Assembly (NCBI RefSeq): GCF_002234675.1
Contig: NC_019867.2
Coordinates: 33,021,408 to 33,085,407, forward strand
From: Oryzias latipes
Lineage: Eukaryota; Chordata; Actinopteri; Beloniformes; Adrianichthyidae
Reading direction: 5' to 3'
Length of the DNA: 64,000 bases
The translations under genes were made by a program, and so were the position numbers. Under the pieces are notes generated by a model. That model worked only from the letters and a program-made list of their open reading frames with translations, had not been told where the DNA came from and made no database searches. This document shows, in pieces, positions 1 to 30,240 of the stretch. The stretch's first letter is position 1, and each line of letters starts with the position of its first letter.

Positions 1-67
1 ACGCGAACCGAAGCCCGCAGACCACGCCTCCCGCCGCCGCCGCCGCCGCCGCGTGCGAGCTGCTGCG
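1..67 (+). other. possible non-coding first exon / CpG-rich promoter edge of cnot6l
   Basis: The first ~67 bases are GC- and CpG-rich, carry a short GCC-type triplet run and end at a plausible donor (GCG|GTAAAC). The next exon of cnot6l opens at 890 behind a good acceptor and has only 10 bases before its ATG, so an upstream untranslated exon is needed. CNOT6L genes normally start with a GC-rich non-coding exon. The true start would lie left of the window. Inference only. Confidence 0.35.
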
Positions 68-242
68 GTAAACAGGTTATGTAAGCCTCTTCCAAACTTG
101 TTCCTTGGACCGCTGCTCCATGACGCCGTGCACTTCTGCGCGCGCACAGTCACGGAGCTTCTCCACTAATAGTTCCGCCTGGCATGATGCACGCGCCATC
201 CAGCTGACAGCGGTGCATTAAAATAGCAGCACGGCGCACGCA

Positions 243-315
243 ACACAGACAGCTGCCGTGTTGCATTCAGGCACACCACAGACAGCTGCCGTGTTGCGTT
301 CAGGCACACCAACAC
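243..315. repeat. two-copy ~37-bp direct repeat
   Basis: A unit containing ACAGACAGCTGCCGTGTTGC followed by a TTCAGGCACACC stretch occurs twice in tandem with one or two mismatches. It sits in the presumed first intron of cnot6l. No function is apparent. The remaining bases between 316 and 889 show no coding or RNA signal. Confidence 0.6.
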
Positions 316-899
316 CAGGGCACTGCAGTTTTATCAAGTAGTGTTTGTGGATTTATTTCTATTTTTTCCTTCTTTTTTTTAAAAATCTCAAATTGTCCAA
401 TTATTCTACTGTTATTACTCTGCTTTTGGGAACCAGCCAATTCAGAAATCAATAGTTTTTAGTCTTGTTTGTGCTGAAGACGACTGTAGTTTACTGTATC
501 AAAAGCACATTTATCAAAGTTTAAACAGACGAGTTTTTTAATCTCAATCTTTCAAGCTGCTTCATCTGTGAGCTGGCGTCGTTCTCTAATTCTTCTGGTG
601 TTTTGTGTTTTCTTTAGGGTGTCGGATTACTTATCAGGTTGTTGTCCCTCAGGACATTCAGCCTCTTTTACATTCACAAAATAAAAACAACAAATTCTGC
701 TGTTGAAATTCCAAAAAGCCCCTGACTTCAGGACAAGCCCAGCACCGACCTTTTCAACGTTTTCAAATAATGTCAATTAACTGTAAGAGGAATTGTCAGC
801 AGCGCTGTGCGGCTGTCATACTTATTTAGTGTCTTGTGTGTGTTTGAGGTCAAATATGTAAAGCAGAAGTCTCTCTCTGTGTTTCTCAGAGTAACAGGT

Positions 900-20558
<19,659 letters not shown>

Positions 20559-23000
20559 GGCAGCCTGAGCGGCCCCCTCCAGCTTTCAAACACTGCCCTC
20601 CCAGCATCCCTCAGGACCCTGTACAGACAACCAGTCATCCAAAACCACTGGCCCCCTACCACCAAACCCGAGATGCCCCCCGCCCCCCTAGTGACTGTTG
20701 GTTGGATCATGGTGTTTTGAGGCTAAAATCCAACAAACCTTCATCCTTCCTGTTGAAGGACAGCGGTGGTGCCCCCCCACCACCACCACCACCACCGCCA
20801 TTTCTTCGCCAGCATCGGCGTCTCTGACGAACACGACGCAGAAAAAAGCTTTTTAAAGTCAAACATTTTTAACATGATTTTTATGAGAAAAGTAATCCTT
20901 TAAAGAACACGTGCTCGTCTGACCCGACCTGCCCCCCCCATCACTAACTGACCCCCCCATTGTGGTCTGTGGTCCTTCTGAACCCCCCCAAGTCCAGTCC
21001 TGCTACATATCAGGGACTCGAATGTATTTTGGCCCAAGTCTCCTGGTCTGGCTGACGGCTGCACCGGACTGTGTCCTTCCTGAACCACCAGTTCAACGTC
21101 ATGAGGCCCAGAAAGCTTCACAAGGAAACACGATTTTTACCTGAGCTTAGATCTGAGCTGGAATCGACCAGCCGCCCGTCGGCACGGTTCTCACTTAGTG
21201 GGATTCCTGTCATGTGGACCCACAGGAAGGGGGTCCGGCAGGGGTTGGGCGAGGACAAACGGCTCTTCTTCATCTGCGGTGAAATATTCTGCGGATCAGG
21301 ATGAAATGCTCCCCATGGCGTCACATGCTGCCTTTGCACATGCTCAGTGTGACTCTTGACCGGCTCCATCCTGTTTGAGTTATCAAAAAAGACAAGCCAT
21401 GGTTTGGAGGAAAAGGTGTCCTTAGCTTTAATCCAGAAGCTTCACTTCAGCAGTTTGAGGTAAAAAAACAACCTCTTTGTCCAACTTTGTGATCAAACTA
21501 TGGGCATTTCTGTCTCCAACATGCAGTCTTTCAATTGGTACTTTGTACACATTAGTGACATCTCCTTTTTGGGAAAACTGATCATAAATGTTCTAGATTT
21601 AAAGGCGGCGTGTACTGGTGCCTTTATTTCTGTGTTTCACTACACATCTGCATCATCTTATCCATAGTCATGTATGTTCTTGTGTCATGACTATCCGGAC
21701 CTGGATTCTCTGGAGCACAAGCCTTTTCCAGATGACAGATGAGACCCAGACGGCACTCAGAGATTGAAGATCTTCAGAAAGCTGGTCTCCCTGCTTCCAT
21801 CACCGCCGTCAGGCCTCCATGTCAGGTGGAAGGCCATCCTTCCATCTCAAACTGGCTGAAACCATTTTGGGGTCTCGTGGCCGCTGGAGCCAACCCAGCT
21901 ACAGTTGGAGGGGGGGTTCACCTTCCTTTGCAGGGCTACACATCACTTACATGCACATGTAGGACAACTAACCTATGCTGCCCGTTTTTAGACTGTGGGA
22001 GGAATCCGGAGAAAACCCACGAATACATGGGGCCAACCTGCAAACCTCACACAGACAGGTGCCAGTGGGGATTTGAACCAGGCCTTCTGGCTGTGAGGGA
22101 GTGTGCCACCGTTCCACACGGTGGAAGTCATCTTTCCAGTTTTGTTCAAACAGGTGTGTGGACAGTCACAATAGGGCCTTAAGGAAAGGCCGTTTGTGAT
22201 GAAACGTTCCTATGAAGAGGGTGACTGAGCCGCATCTAGACTCAGACCAACAACGTGGTACATGTGACCCAAAGCTAACGCTTTGATATTTGAATTCCCA
22301 CTATTTTCTGGTTCCCAGACCAGAGTTCTAGGATCTGAGAGCCCTGAATGGATACCTGATCAGCGTCTGTCAATCTGAGGGATGATAGACCCCCCCTCAC
22401 GGGAAAATATCTGAGCTTTGCTTTTTCAGAACAGGTTGCCAGTACTTCCTATCAGGCTCTTTCTGAACCCCAGAGTTTGAGTTTGGTGATTGATCCACCA
22501 GGTTCCTCCATGGGACTTGGCCGTGGTGCAGACGGCCTCATGCACCCTCCTTTTGAGCCCCCAGCTGGTGCTGGTCTTTGGAGACATTAGCAGTGGCTTT
22601 AGCATCAGCTGAGCATGTTAGTGCTTCCCTCATGTTCTCTGTTTGCAGATGGAGTAGTTGCCCTGAAACCAAAGGTGGTGTGGTGGGTTCTTCTGAGGAA
22701 TACACGGGGGGTATCCCATAGTGGGACGTCTCGCCCACACTGCTCAGAGAAGCGGGGTTTCACTTATAACCTAGAGTTTTCTCCCCCTTTCCTCTTTGCG
22801 TTCACCCTCTCATCCATGGAGGCTAACGGTTTTTCATAGCTGTTCCTGTAGTGTCTCCTTCCTGTTTGTTCAGCCCCCACCCCCTTCAATGGGTTCCTAT
22901 CCCAGAAACCTGGCCCTAAGCACACAGAGCACCACCCATGCCAGCCCCCCTCCCTCACAGACTGCCCCACCCTGCAGGGAATAAAGACATGATCTTCAGT
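20559..23000 (+). other. cnot6l: 3'UTR of cnot6l with poly(A) signal
   Basis: After the TAG at 20556-20558 no coding exon is seen. The first good + strand AATAAA is at 22980-22985, giving a ~2.4 kb 3'UTR. It contains a CCA-triplet run near 20772 and a SINE-like fragment (about 21950-22125). The end faces the 3' end of the convergent chemokine gene. Confidence 0.55.
21950..22125 (-). repeat. tRNA-derived SINE-like fragment in 3'UTR
   Basis: The segment reads GACTGTGGGAGGAATCCGGA, then an AAAACCCACG block, then GGGGATTTGAACC and a final GCCACCG. This layout is common in a fish SINE family in reverse orientation: the B-box complement (GATTTGAACC) lies near the high-coordinate end. Family name not assigned. 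Confidence 0.45.
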
Positions 23001-23016
23001 GGGGGGTTTTCTGTTC

Positions 23017-23688
23017 TTTATTTCTTTAAACAGCAGTCAAGCCAATGTTGCACTGAACAAGCATAGCTTCAAACTAGAAATCTCAACGTTTCAAGCTAGA
23101 AAAACAAAGATCTGTGGTGGTCCGTTGTCGTGGAAACGGTTGTGGGCGTGGCAGTAGAGCTGGAGCTCTCCTTACACCTGAAAGGACAGCAGAGTTTGTC
23201 AGGAGTCAGACGAGGGCCAGGGAAGGCTGAGCTGACATCATCATGAATCTGTCTCACCATCATCACCAAAACATTGCTTTTGGAAAGTGTTTATTTCAAG
23301 CAATCAAAGTGGAAATAATACAAAAATAAGACAACCGGCAGAAATACATCTATCCAAAGATATATAGGATAATTACCGTAGTCATAAGGGGGATTGGGAA
23401 ATATGCTCACTTACACCAGTAAATACTTCAGTTATTACTCTTAATCACAAACATCGGAACTATTTGCATAGAGGTCATGACACCATGAAACTACACAGCC
23501 CCCTGTGTCCTTAAGACACAACATCCTTTCCTATGACATGCCACATGCTTCCAGAGAGCAGCAGGGAGGGGTCACATGTATGCCCCCACAGTTACTTCTG
23601 ACAATACTGGCAACCCTAAATGATGCTTGCATCTTCATCTCACTAACTGCAGACTGAATCCCGTCTTCATGTATTAACTCAAAGGTCT
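23017..23688 (-). other. 3'UTR of the chemokine gene with candidate poly(A) signals
   Basis: On the minus strand AATAAA occurs at 23295-23290 and again at 23022-23017. A CTTTCAG acceptor-like site near 23178, followed at once by GTGTAA, could mark an alternative or untranslated last exon, but nothing confirms it. Confidence 0.4.
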
Positions 23689-24473
23689 TTACTGGTTTAG
23701 GGTCCTGAGAAGGTCCTGGACCCACTTGGCTTGTGGAACTGCACAAACACGCACGTTGTTCTTGCGGGTGATTCTGTGGGGAAACAGCAAAGGTAAAAGT
23801 TTGAGCAAACCTTTCAGCAGAGGGAGGGAAAAGCTGTCATCACTCAGCCAATCACACGACCCCAACCAAACCAGAAAATGGGCTTCTGAGGAAGAACTAC
23901 GTCTGAAACGGTCTCTGCTGCGTCAGGTCTTCAGTCTGAAACTGTCTCACCACAGCGCACAGGAGGCTGCAGTTCCAGTGTGTGCTTTTGGGTGGGTGGG
24001 TGGCGGTCTTTGTGTGGCCACTTACATGATTTCAGTCTTGCGGCATCGTCCGTTGGGCGGGATCATCTCCACCTTACTGACCGCCTTAGCAGGTACAGCA
24101 GACCGGCTGACCCGTAGGCAGATGCACCCGCCTCTGGAGAACGCTGCACAGAAAGTCCTGGATCAGTTCTCTGGTTTCTGTTCACACCAAGCCCTCAGAA
24201 TCCGATCCTCACAGAATCAGACAGTCGTCCTTCAATTTTTCAGTTTTGACTGAACTTTTTAGAAGCTGTTTTTCTGTTACAATTGGAATCAAAATCCAGA
24301 AGTTTCTCCTGTTTTTCTACACAAAGGTCTTTAGACAGAACCAGCGTGGATCCTGAACAGAATTCAGATTATTCTGGCCTTCAAATGAATAAGTTAATCT
24401 TTTCTTTCTCACCATGCAGAGACGTGATGCAGAAACAGCAGAGAATCAGCAGCAGCAGCACAGCTTTCTTCAT
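23689..24473 (-). CDS. CXC-motif chemokine, CXCL13-like (3 exons)
   Basis: Exons on the minus strand: 24473-24413, 24143-24026, 23773-23689; the junctions are in phase and give 87 residues. Exon 1 is a signal peptide (MKKAVLLLLILCCFC...). Exon 2 carries the CXC pair as Cys-Ile-Cys (GGCICLRVS) and the third cysteine (NGRCRKTEI); exon 3 carries the fourth (VRVCAVPQAKWVQDLL). Spacing, the -VxKVEMIPP- strand and the C-terminal helix are those of secreted CXC chemokines, which attract leukocytes through G-protein-coupled receptors. There is no ELR before the CXC. Human CXCL13 lies next to CNOT6L, and this gene is directly downstream of cnot6l and convergent with it, hence cxcl13-like. Sequence alone does not separate it from other fish CXCL types. 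A TATA box lies about 50 bp upstream of the ATG. Confidence 0.87.
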
Positions 24474-24524
24474 CTTTAGGGATCTTGAGGCTTATGAGAC
24501 GATGAAGATGAAGATCAGCCGGCC

Positions 24525-24530
24525 TTTATA
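24525..24530 (-). promoter_or_regulatory. TATA box of the chemokine gene
   Basis: TATAAA on the minus strand, 52 bp before the ATG at 24473. A start ~30 bp downstream would leave a short 5'UTR, as in many inducible chemokine genes. Confidence 0.6.
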
Positions 24531-24549
24531 GAGCGGCAGAAAAGGAAGT

Positions 24550-25990
24550 GTAGCTCTGAGATGCTCCGCCCAAACCAGCCTTACCGTCTGATGATGGTCC
24601 TCAAAGTCTATCTGTGCAGACAGAGTCAAAGTTCAAACTTCTTTACAGGATATTCCGAGGTCAAGAATTGCTTCTTTAAGGCTCCCAGATGCAACACTGC
24701 TGTATGATATGAAGACAACAGTTAAAAATCAAAACCAGAAGAAAGAACTGAAAGCAACCATGAATGAAGACGTAGTGACGGAACCAAATTGTAATTTTTT
24801 TTAGAAACGGAATAATGAAATAAGCCTTTTTTATATTTAGAAGCTAAATTTGTCTGAGCTCTGTGGGTAAAAACCACTTCCTGTTCTTGTAAGTACTTGG
24901 GGGGGGGGGGGGGACTTTTAGGTCCCCAGATTAACTGCTGCTGCATTTCCCACAAGTGAAAATCAAATAAATACCCGAATTGAGTCATGCGGAACAAGTT
25001 GGTGGGTCGTCATCCATGAGCCTGTAAAGAAAGGGACATCAACCCCCCCCCGCCTACACCTTCACCACTAATAAACTGCATCATCTGGGACAATCTAGTG
25101 CCCTGGGTTTACGAGCAATCTGGACACCGTGCACACAAAAATGTATTTAAACTTTTTTTGCAAAAAACAAACAATGCATCTAGATATTCGCCAGTCTAGT
25201 GAGCATTGGGTTTTTGCAGAGACTTCTGGGAAATTTCTCCGGCCCAACCTTCCTCTCTGGTCTTCTGATGGTCTTTGCAGTATTTTGTCATAAATCCAGC
25301 TGGTTTGACTGACTTAGTGCTCAGAAGCCGTTCACTCATTTGGTTTCTGCTGGTGGCCAGCGTTCACTTTGTTCCCTGAACCTGTGATGGATTTGTTGCT
25401 TGTTCAGGGATTTAGATTGAGCCTCAGCAACGAGGCGGGGGGGTGTCAGTGGGGTTGTTTTTTGGTGTAACAGGAAACAAACTACCAAAGGTTTTGGTGA
25501 AAATAGCAGTAAAATGAAACAATCTGCACCTTCAAAAAATGAAATGGAACTTTTTCAAACAACGATTGTGTTTTCTTGAGTTCTTGTTCTCCTTCACAGA
25601 CCTGAGCTGGCTTGGTGGAAGTGACACGATTCCAGCGAGTTCCCGCCTAAATTCCATCTCGCAGCACTCAATCAAAAGTTCAGCGTTGCACTTTCATTTT
25701 TTAGGAAGAAGAAGCAGCTTCACCAACGTTGGGTAACAAGTCCACTGTGGACAGAGAGAGGAGGGGTCAGCGTCGTCCTCTGATGGGGGGGCCACAGGCC
25801 TGTGGTCTTTCAGGGGCCCCTGCTGTGGGGGTCTGTCCTTCAGTAGACACTCAGGTTGCAGATGAAGGGTTAGTCAGCCTCAGACCTGATCTGCCCTGAA
25901 GGTGCTGGGATCCCATCTGCTGTCTGCCCTGACTTCCTGTTAGGAAACAAACAAACCTGCTGGTTCTTTACCCATCATGCCCGGGGTTTT
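24550..25990. other. intergenic, nothing recognised
   Basis: Upstream of the chemokine promoter; contains a 14-base G run near 24900 and short C runs. No gene, RNA or repeat boundary was identified. Confidence 0.4.
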
Positions 25991-25998
25991 GCTCACGT

Positions 25999-26245
25999 GA
26001 CGGCGGCGCAGTGGTTAGCGCCTTCACCCCACAACAAGAAGGCGGGGTTCAAATCCATGTTGTCCCCGTGCTCGTGTGGGTTTTGTCTGGACACTCCGCT
26101 TCCTCCCTCCTTCACAGCTTAACGGTGTCTCTAGGCGTGGGTGTGGACGTGTTGTGCGCCCTGCGACGCACTGGTGACCCGTACAGCATGAACTCCGTCT
26201 TCTCCCAACAGCAGCTGGGACAGCCAACCCCATGACCACAAAAGG
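25999..26245 (+). mobile_element. tRNA-derived SINE
   Basis: The head GGCGGCGCAGTGGTTAGCGC matches a tRNA-type A box, and GGGTTCAAATCC 30-50 bases later matches a B box. The body then has ACTGGTGACCCGT and CAGCTGGGACAG blocks, usual in a common fish SINE. The 3' tail is degraded. Confidence 0.6.
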
Positions 26246-28170
26246 GATGCAGGGGGTTCCAAACTGGGATTTTTCCAGGCTCAGGAACGGTGAAGCGGAC
26301 CCGTCCTGCCCAGATGGAACCTACGCCGCTGGATTGAAGTGAATTCAACTTAATTTATCTCACAAGGAGGAGTGTACTTATCATAACAGCTCAAAGGTGA
26401 GTGAAGTCTAAAATACAAACTGTCCTTCAATCCAAACATGATCTAAAATCAGTTGTTGCAATTAGAAAAAAGACTTGGACCAAAACCCAAGAATCTCTGG
26501 CTGTTACTGGTTCCTTTGTGCTCCAACACCTGAAACCTCCAAGGAGATCTAAACCCTTTTCCTCTGCTTTGATCAAGAAGATTGCAAACTGATAGTAGTC
26601 CCAAAGCATCATGGGAGATGTAGTAAAAACCAGGCGCCCAAGCCGGACAGACTCGCATCTTTGAGTTTAATTATTTTATGCACCTTAAACACCATCTTTA
26701 GCTGTTTTATTGTTCTGAGAGATTTGGAGCTTCCTTAACATGTGGTTAAGGAAGCTCACCACGTGTGATTGGTCAGACTGATGACATGGATAATTAAGCC
26801 CCCGAGAATGATTGGTGGAGACAGTTTAAGGGGTTGGACTTTCCAAACGCATCAATCGGCTAAAGATGAGGCTAAATCTCAGTACCGTCATTCTGATCAA
26901 AGTTTCTTTACTAGAAATCAAATGAATCCAAAGAAAACAGTCTTTAAGGATTTTTCATGTTCTCTGTGTGAAACCTGTTCCTGTTTGGATGAACACAGAG
27001 CTGACGCTAAATGTTTTTTAGACCAGTGAGAATGACGCACTGGTTGAAGAACACTGTCCTAGAAAGCATCCGTTTTTGTTTTTTTCATTTTGACTAAAAA
27101 TAGCATAATCCTAATCCAAAAACCACCGGGAACGCTTTTACAACGATCAGAATAGGATTGGATCTTAAGGTGTGGCCCCTCCATGGGAGCGTCGTGGAGA
27201 GCCATCCACAGAACCCGTCCAGGTCAACCCTTACACAGGTGTCTAAGGGGGGGTCACAATTGTCCTGTCAGATGGTCGCCACTGTCCTCTCCGTCTCTGT
27301 TGATGGGTTTCCGTCGTGTCTCTTAGGGTTCATTATTTACGTTTTGTATATCCTAATTTGTGCTCTGGCGTATTTTCTGGACTAGAAGTCGCTCCTGAGC
27401 AAAAAAGGGGAGGAGCTACCATCCAGTTCTTAGCCTGATTGCTTCATGGAAGCTGTCTGTAAAATGTTCCCTCGCTATATCGCTGTTCACCTTTCACAGT
27501 CTCACTCTTCTGCAAATTTTTCCCTGCACAACTTTGTATGCTTTTGTTGTTGTAACAGCGCACTATGTTCTGCATCCTGATTGGCTGTCGACCCTGTCAA
27601 TCCATCTCTTCTGTACAGCTGTGCCTGTGTCCTGCACTAATGCATTGATCTACAGCAGGCTTATGGAACGTATTCTCCTCAGTAATTTAGGGAACAATGG
27701 TCATGTGGTTTAATGCATGGAGGACACAGATGATGTTTAGAATCTGCTTCTCCATGTCTGCGTTCATTCAGAGACGCTCCCGTACAGCCAGCTTCACCTC
27801 CAAGAGAGTGTCTGAATGACGGCGCAGTTTGACAACTTCCTGTCCCGCATTAGTCCAAGGACGAAAATATAAAAGCAGGAACAATGTCTCAACGCAAAAA
27901 ACAGAAAAGTACAGTAAATTCTGGGATAAAGGCGAAAAAAATGCAGCAAATTTGAGATCAATTGAATGAATGGACAAAACCTTTGTTTATTTGCTGAACC
28001 TCATCCTGCCCAAATAGAACATCAAGGTTTGTCTACGGCTCGTGTCTTTAGAGCTATCAGCTCAGCTATCTTTTCCCTGAGAGTCTTTATTATCCGAGTT
28101 TCTTGTGCAACCATTGCAGGAAACCCAAACATGTCCAAAGTCGTCAACATTTCTGTGTGTTTTTCGTGAG
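26246..28170. other. intergenic, nothing recognised
   Basis: No splice-flanked coding segment, RNA gene or bounded repeat was seen. Open frames here are short and lack family features. Confidence 0.4.
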
Positions 28171-28174
28171 GGAG

Positions 28175-28440
28175 CAAAGATTCTGTGGGACTCAGAGAAG
28201 AACTGGAGAAAGCCTGGAAAGTGAAGGTGACAGTGGTGCCTGTGGTAATTGGAGCACTGGGGGCAGTAACCCCCAAGCTGGAGGAGTGGCTACAACAGAT
28301 ACCTGGAAAGACCTCAGACCTCTCAGTCCAGAAAAGAACAGGAACAGCTAAGAGACTGCAGGACCCTCAAGCTCCCAGGCCTCTGGTAGAGGACCTGGGA
28401 GGTTGGAGGAGAAACCAGCAGTTGGGGGGAGAGGGACTTT
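28175..28440 (+). mobile_element. Rex6-type LINE, 3' coding fragment
   Basis: Reads GLREELEKAWKVKVTVVPVV then an IGALGAVTPKLEEWLQQIPG block in + orientation, identical in wording to the C-terminus of the fragment at 48475-48850 on the other strand. This is the segment after the restriction-like endonuclease of Rex6/Dong/R4-type LINEs. It ends next to a short CA/TA microsatellite (28440-28472). Confidence 0.65.
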
Positions 28441-28472
28441 ATATATGTACACACACACATATCTATATATAA

Positions 28473-28605
28473 CAATTTCCATTGTTATGGTTATTGCCCC
28501 ATTTCCATTCTTCCACTACCATTAATTGTTCATTCCGCCCTGGGAATCGAAACCCAGGTTTCCTGCATGACAGTCCTGCACCTTATCAACCGAGCTACCC
28601 AGCCG
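28473..28605 (-). mobile_element. Rex6-type LINE 5' end with tRNA-like head
   Basis: The minus strand reads GGCTGGGTAGCTCGGTTGAT, then AAGGTGCAGGACTGTCATGC, then GGGTTTCGATTCCCAGG and a GGCGGAATGAACAATTAATG block. The same order occurs at the 5' end of the Rex6-type copies at 54.9-55.4 kb. The head folds like a tRNA: D-arm with A-box-like TAGCTCGGTTG, a GTC in the anticodon position and a T-arm B box (GTTTCGATTCC). Confidence 0.6.
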
Positions 28606-28632
28606 TATTTATGTACATGTATATGTATAAAA

Positions 28633-28706
28633 AAACCACATTTAAAAACTATATATAGTTATATATATAGTTTTTAAATGTGGTTTTTAAAACCACATTT
28701 AAAAAC
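28633..28706. repeat. AT-rich palindrome
   Basis: AACCACATTTAAAAACTATA and its reverse complement flank a short TA spacer to form a near-perfect ~55-bp palindrome; a third copy of the arm (AAAACCACATTTAAAAACTT) follows directly. Confidence 0.75.
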
Positions 28707-29679
28707 TTAGCTGTGACAGGAAGGGTATCAGCGTTAAACTCCCCGCCAGACCACCTGTGTAACTCAGAGAAAGCTGATTGGCTGTGACGACCTGATGGGA
28801 TGGGAAAGGTGAACAAACTCTAGTTTAAGACTTCAGGCTGAAGTAAAGTGAAGCCACTGCACTTAGGATTCCTGATCTGCCAGTCTGTAAGACTTTCAAA
28901 TGAAACCGTCCTGAAGACTCGTTTTCACAGCCGGGGAGGGATGGAGGGTCTGGATGGCCCCCACTGTCTTGTTTTAGAGTCGACCACTGAGATGGGCTAA
29001 AGTCAAATCTCAATCACGTAGCTTTTCTGCATCTTCATCATTTAGCGCTGAAAGAGTAAATTAGCAGAAATATTTGGATTTTATCTGTGACGAGTCGTTC
29101 AGAGACAAAAATAACTTTGCAGTCTGGCGAATCTGAATGAGCTGAATGAACTAAAACGGCTGTGAATTATGCCTGGCTGGTGCTTTTGGATTTAGTTGGT
29201 TGTTGTGACGCCTCCTCAACTGTTTCCCTTTCAGTTCCACTATTAAGAGAAACTCTGGTGATTGTGTAAGGAGCAGGAAGTCAAGAAAGAAAAGAAGCAG
29301 AGCAGACGAGTGCCAACACTTCCTCCCAGGCAGTGCAGCCCCCCCCCAGATGAACGCCCCCGCGCTATTACTGGCATTTTTACGGGACTGTCCCAACGCC
29401 ATCTGTTTGCAGCAATCAATTTCCCGACTGAATAAGCAGACAAGCTGCTGTGCCCAAAATACATCTGTGCTAAAGTCTGCTGTCACTCACAGGACTGCAG
29501 TCATTCACGATAAAAAACGCTTTGAAACCGGTGAAGAAAGTCAGGATTTTATGAATTTGAATTCTCAGTCTTAAAAACAGAGTTTTGTTTTCCTGATCTT
29601 CTTCTTCTTTGTAACATTTACACAAAAGTTTAAAGTTCCTCTCCGCTCATCTCCTGATCTATTTTCCCAGCATTCCCGT

Positions 29680-30240
29680 TGGTCATTTAATGATGATGAT
29701 GGCGTTTAAAGCCAAAATCCAAAAACAGTGTTGTTTTCTAGGACTTAGTTTAAATCCAGATTCCAGCTCTGAAGAGGAAAACAAAGGTGCAGGTGGACGC
29801 ATCAGAAAGGGGCGGAGCAGGGAGCTTGTGGCTCCGCCCAGCGTTTTTTCTCACAAATACCTTCTTTTCCAATCGACATTTTTCCTCTGCTCCTGATCTT
29901 TGAATAAAGAAATATGCAGAAATGTCTTTTAATCTTATTTATCTTTAACCCCTGTGCTATCCTATGACCCCCCCCTTCCATTGAGGTGTTCCCCCTACCA
30001 TGACAAAGGTGGATAAAGGTGGAAAGATTTCATGTAATCCATGGACACCAGTGAAGATCACAAATCATTGAAGAAAAAAGGTTCAGAGCACTGTCTAGTG
30101 GGTCTAGATGACCCAACTCCCAACGTTAAAGTGCCTAGGATAGCACAAGGGTTAACTGTTTCCTCAATCATCAGAAAAATGCAACAAGAACGAGTTAAAA
30201 CACCAAAAACAGCATTTTTATTGGAGCGGGTCTGTGAATC
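29680..30240. repeat. dispersed interspersed repeat, family unknown (copy 2)
   Basis: Shares with copies at 17300 and 50100 the blocks GCCAAAATCCAAAAAC, TTTCTAGGACTTAGTTT, GATTCCAGCTC, AAGGGGCGGAGCAGGGAGCTT and an end block ACACCAAAAACAGCATTTTT. It is interrupted by a TTAA-type MITE. Confidence 0.6.
29946..30156. mobile_element. TTAA-duplicating MITE (piggyBac-like), copy 1
   Basis: Ends are TTAACCCCTGTGCTATCCTA at the left and, inverted, TTAACCCTTGTGCTATCCTA at the right; TTAA is present at both edges. It disrupts the dispersed repeat of 29680-30240. A second copy, in the opposite orientation, lies at 49870-50085. Confidence 0.75.

Noticed and set aside
28500..28590. Functional tRNA-Asp gene (minus strand)
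   Set aside because: The T-arm has an extra base, acceptor ends do not pair well and the sequence is repeated at the LINE 5' ends, so it is tRNA-like rather than a tRNA gene.
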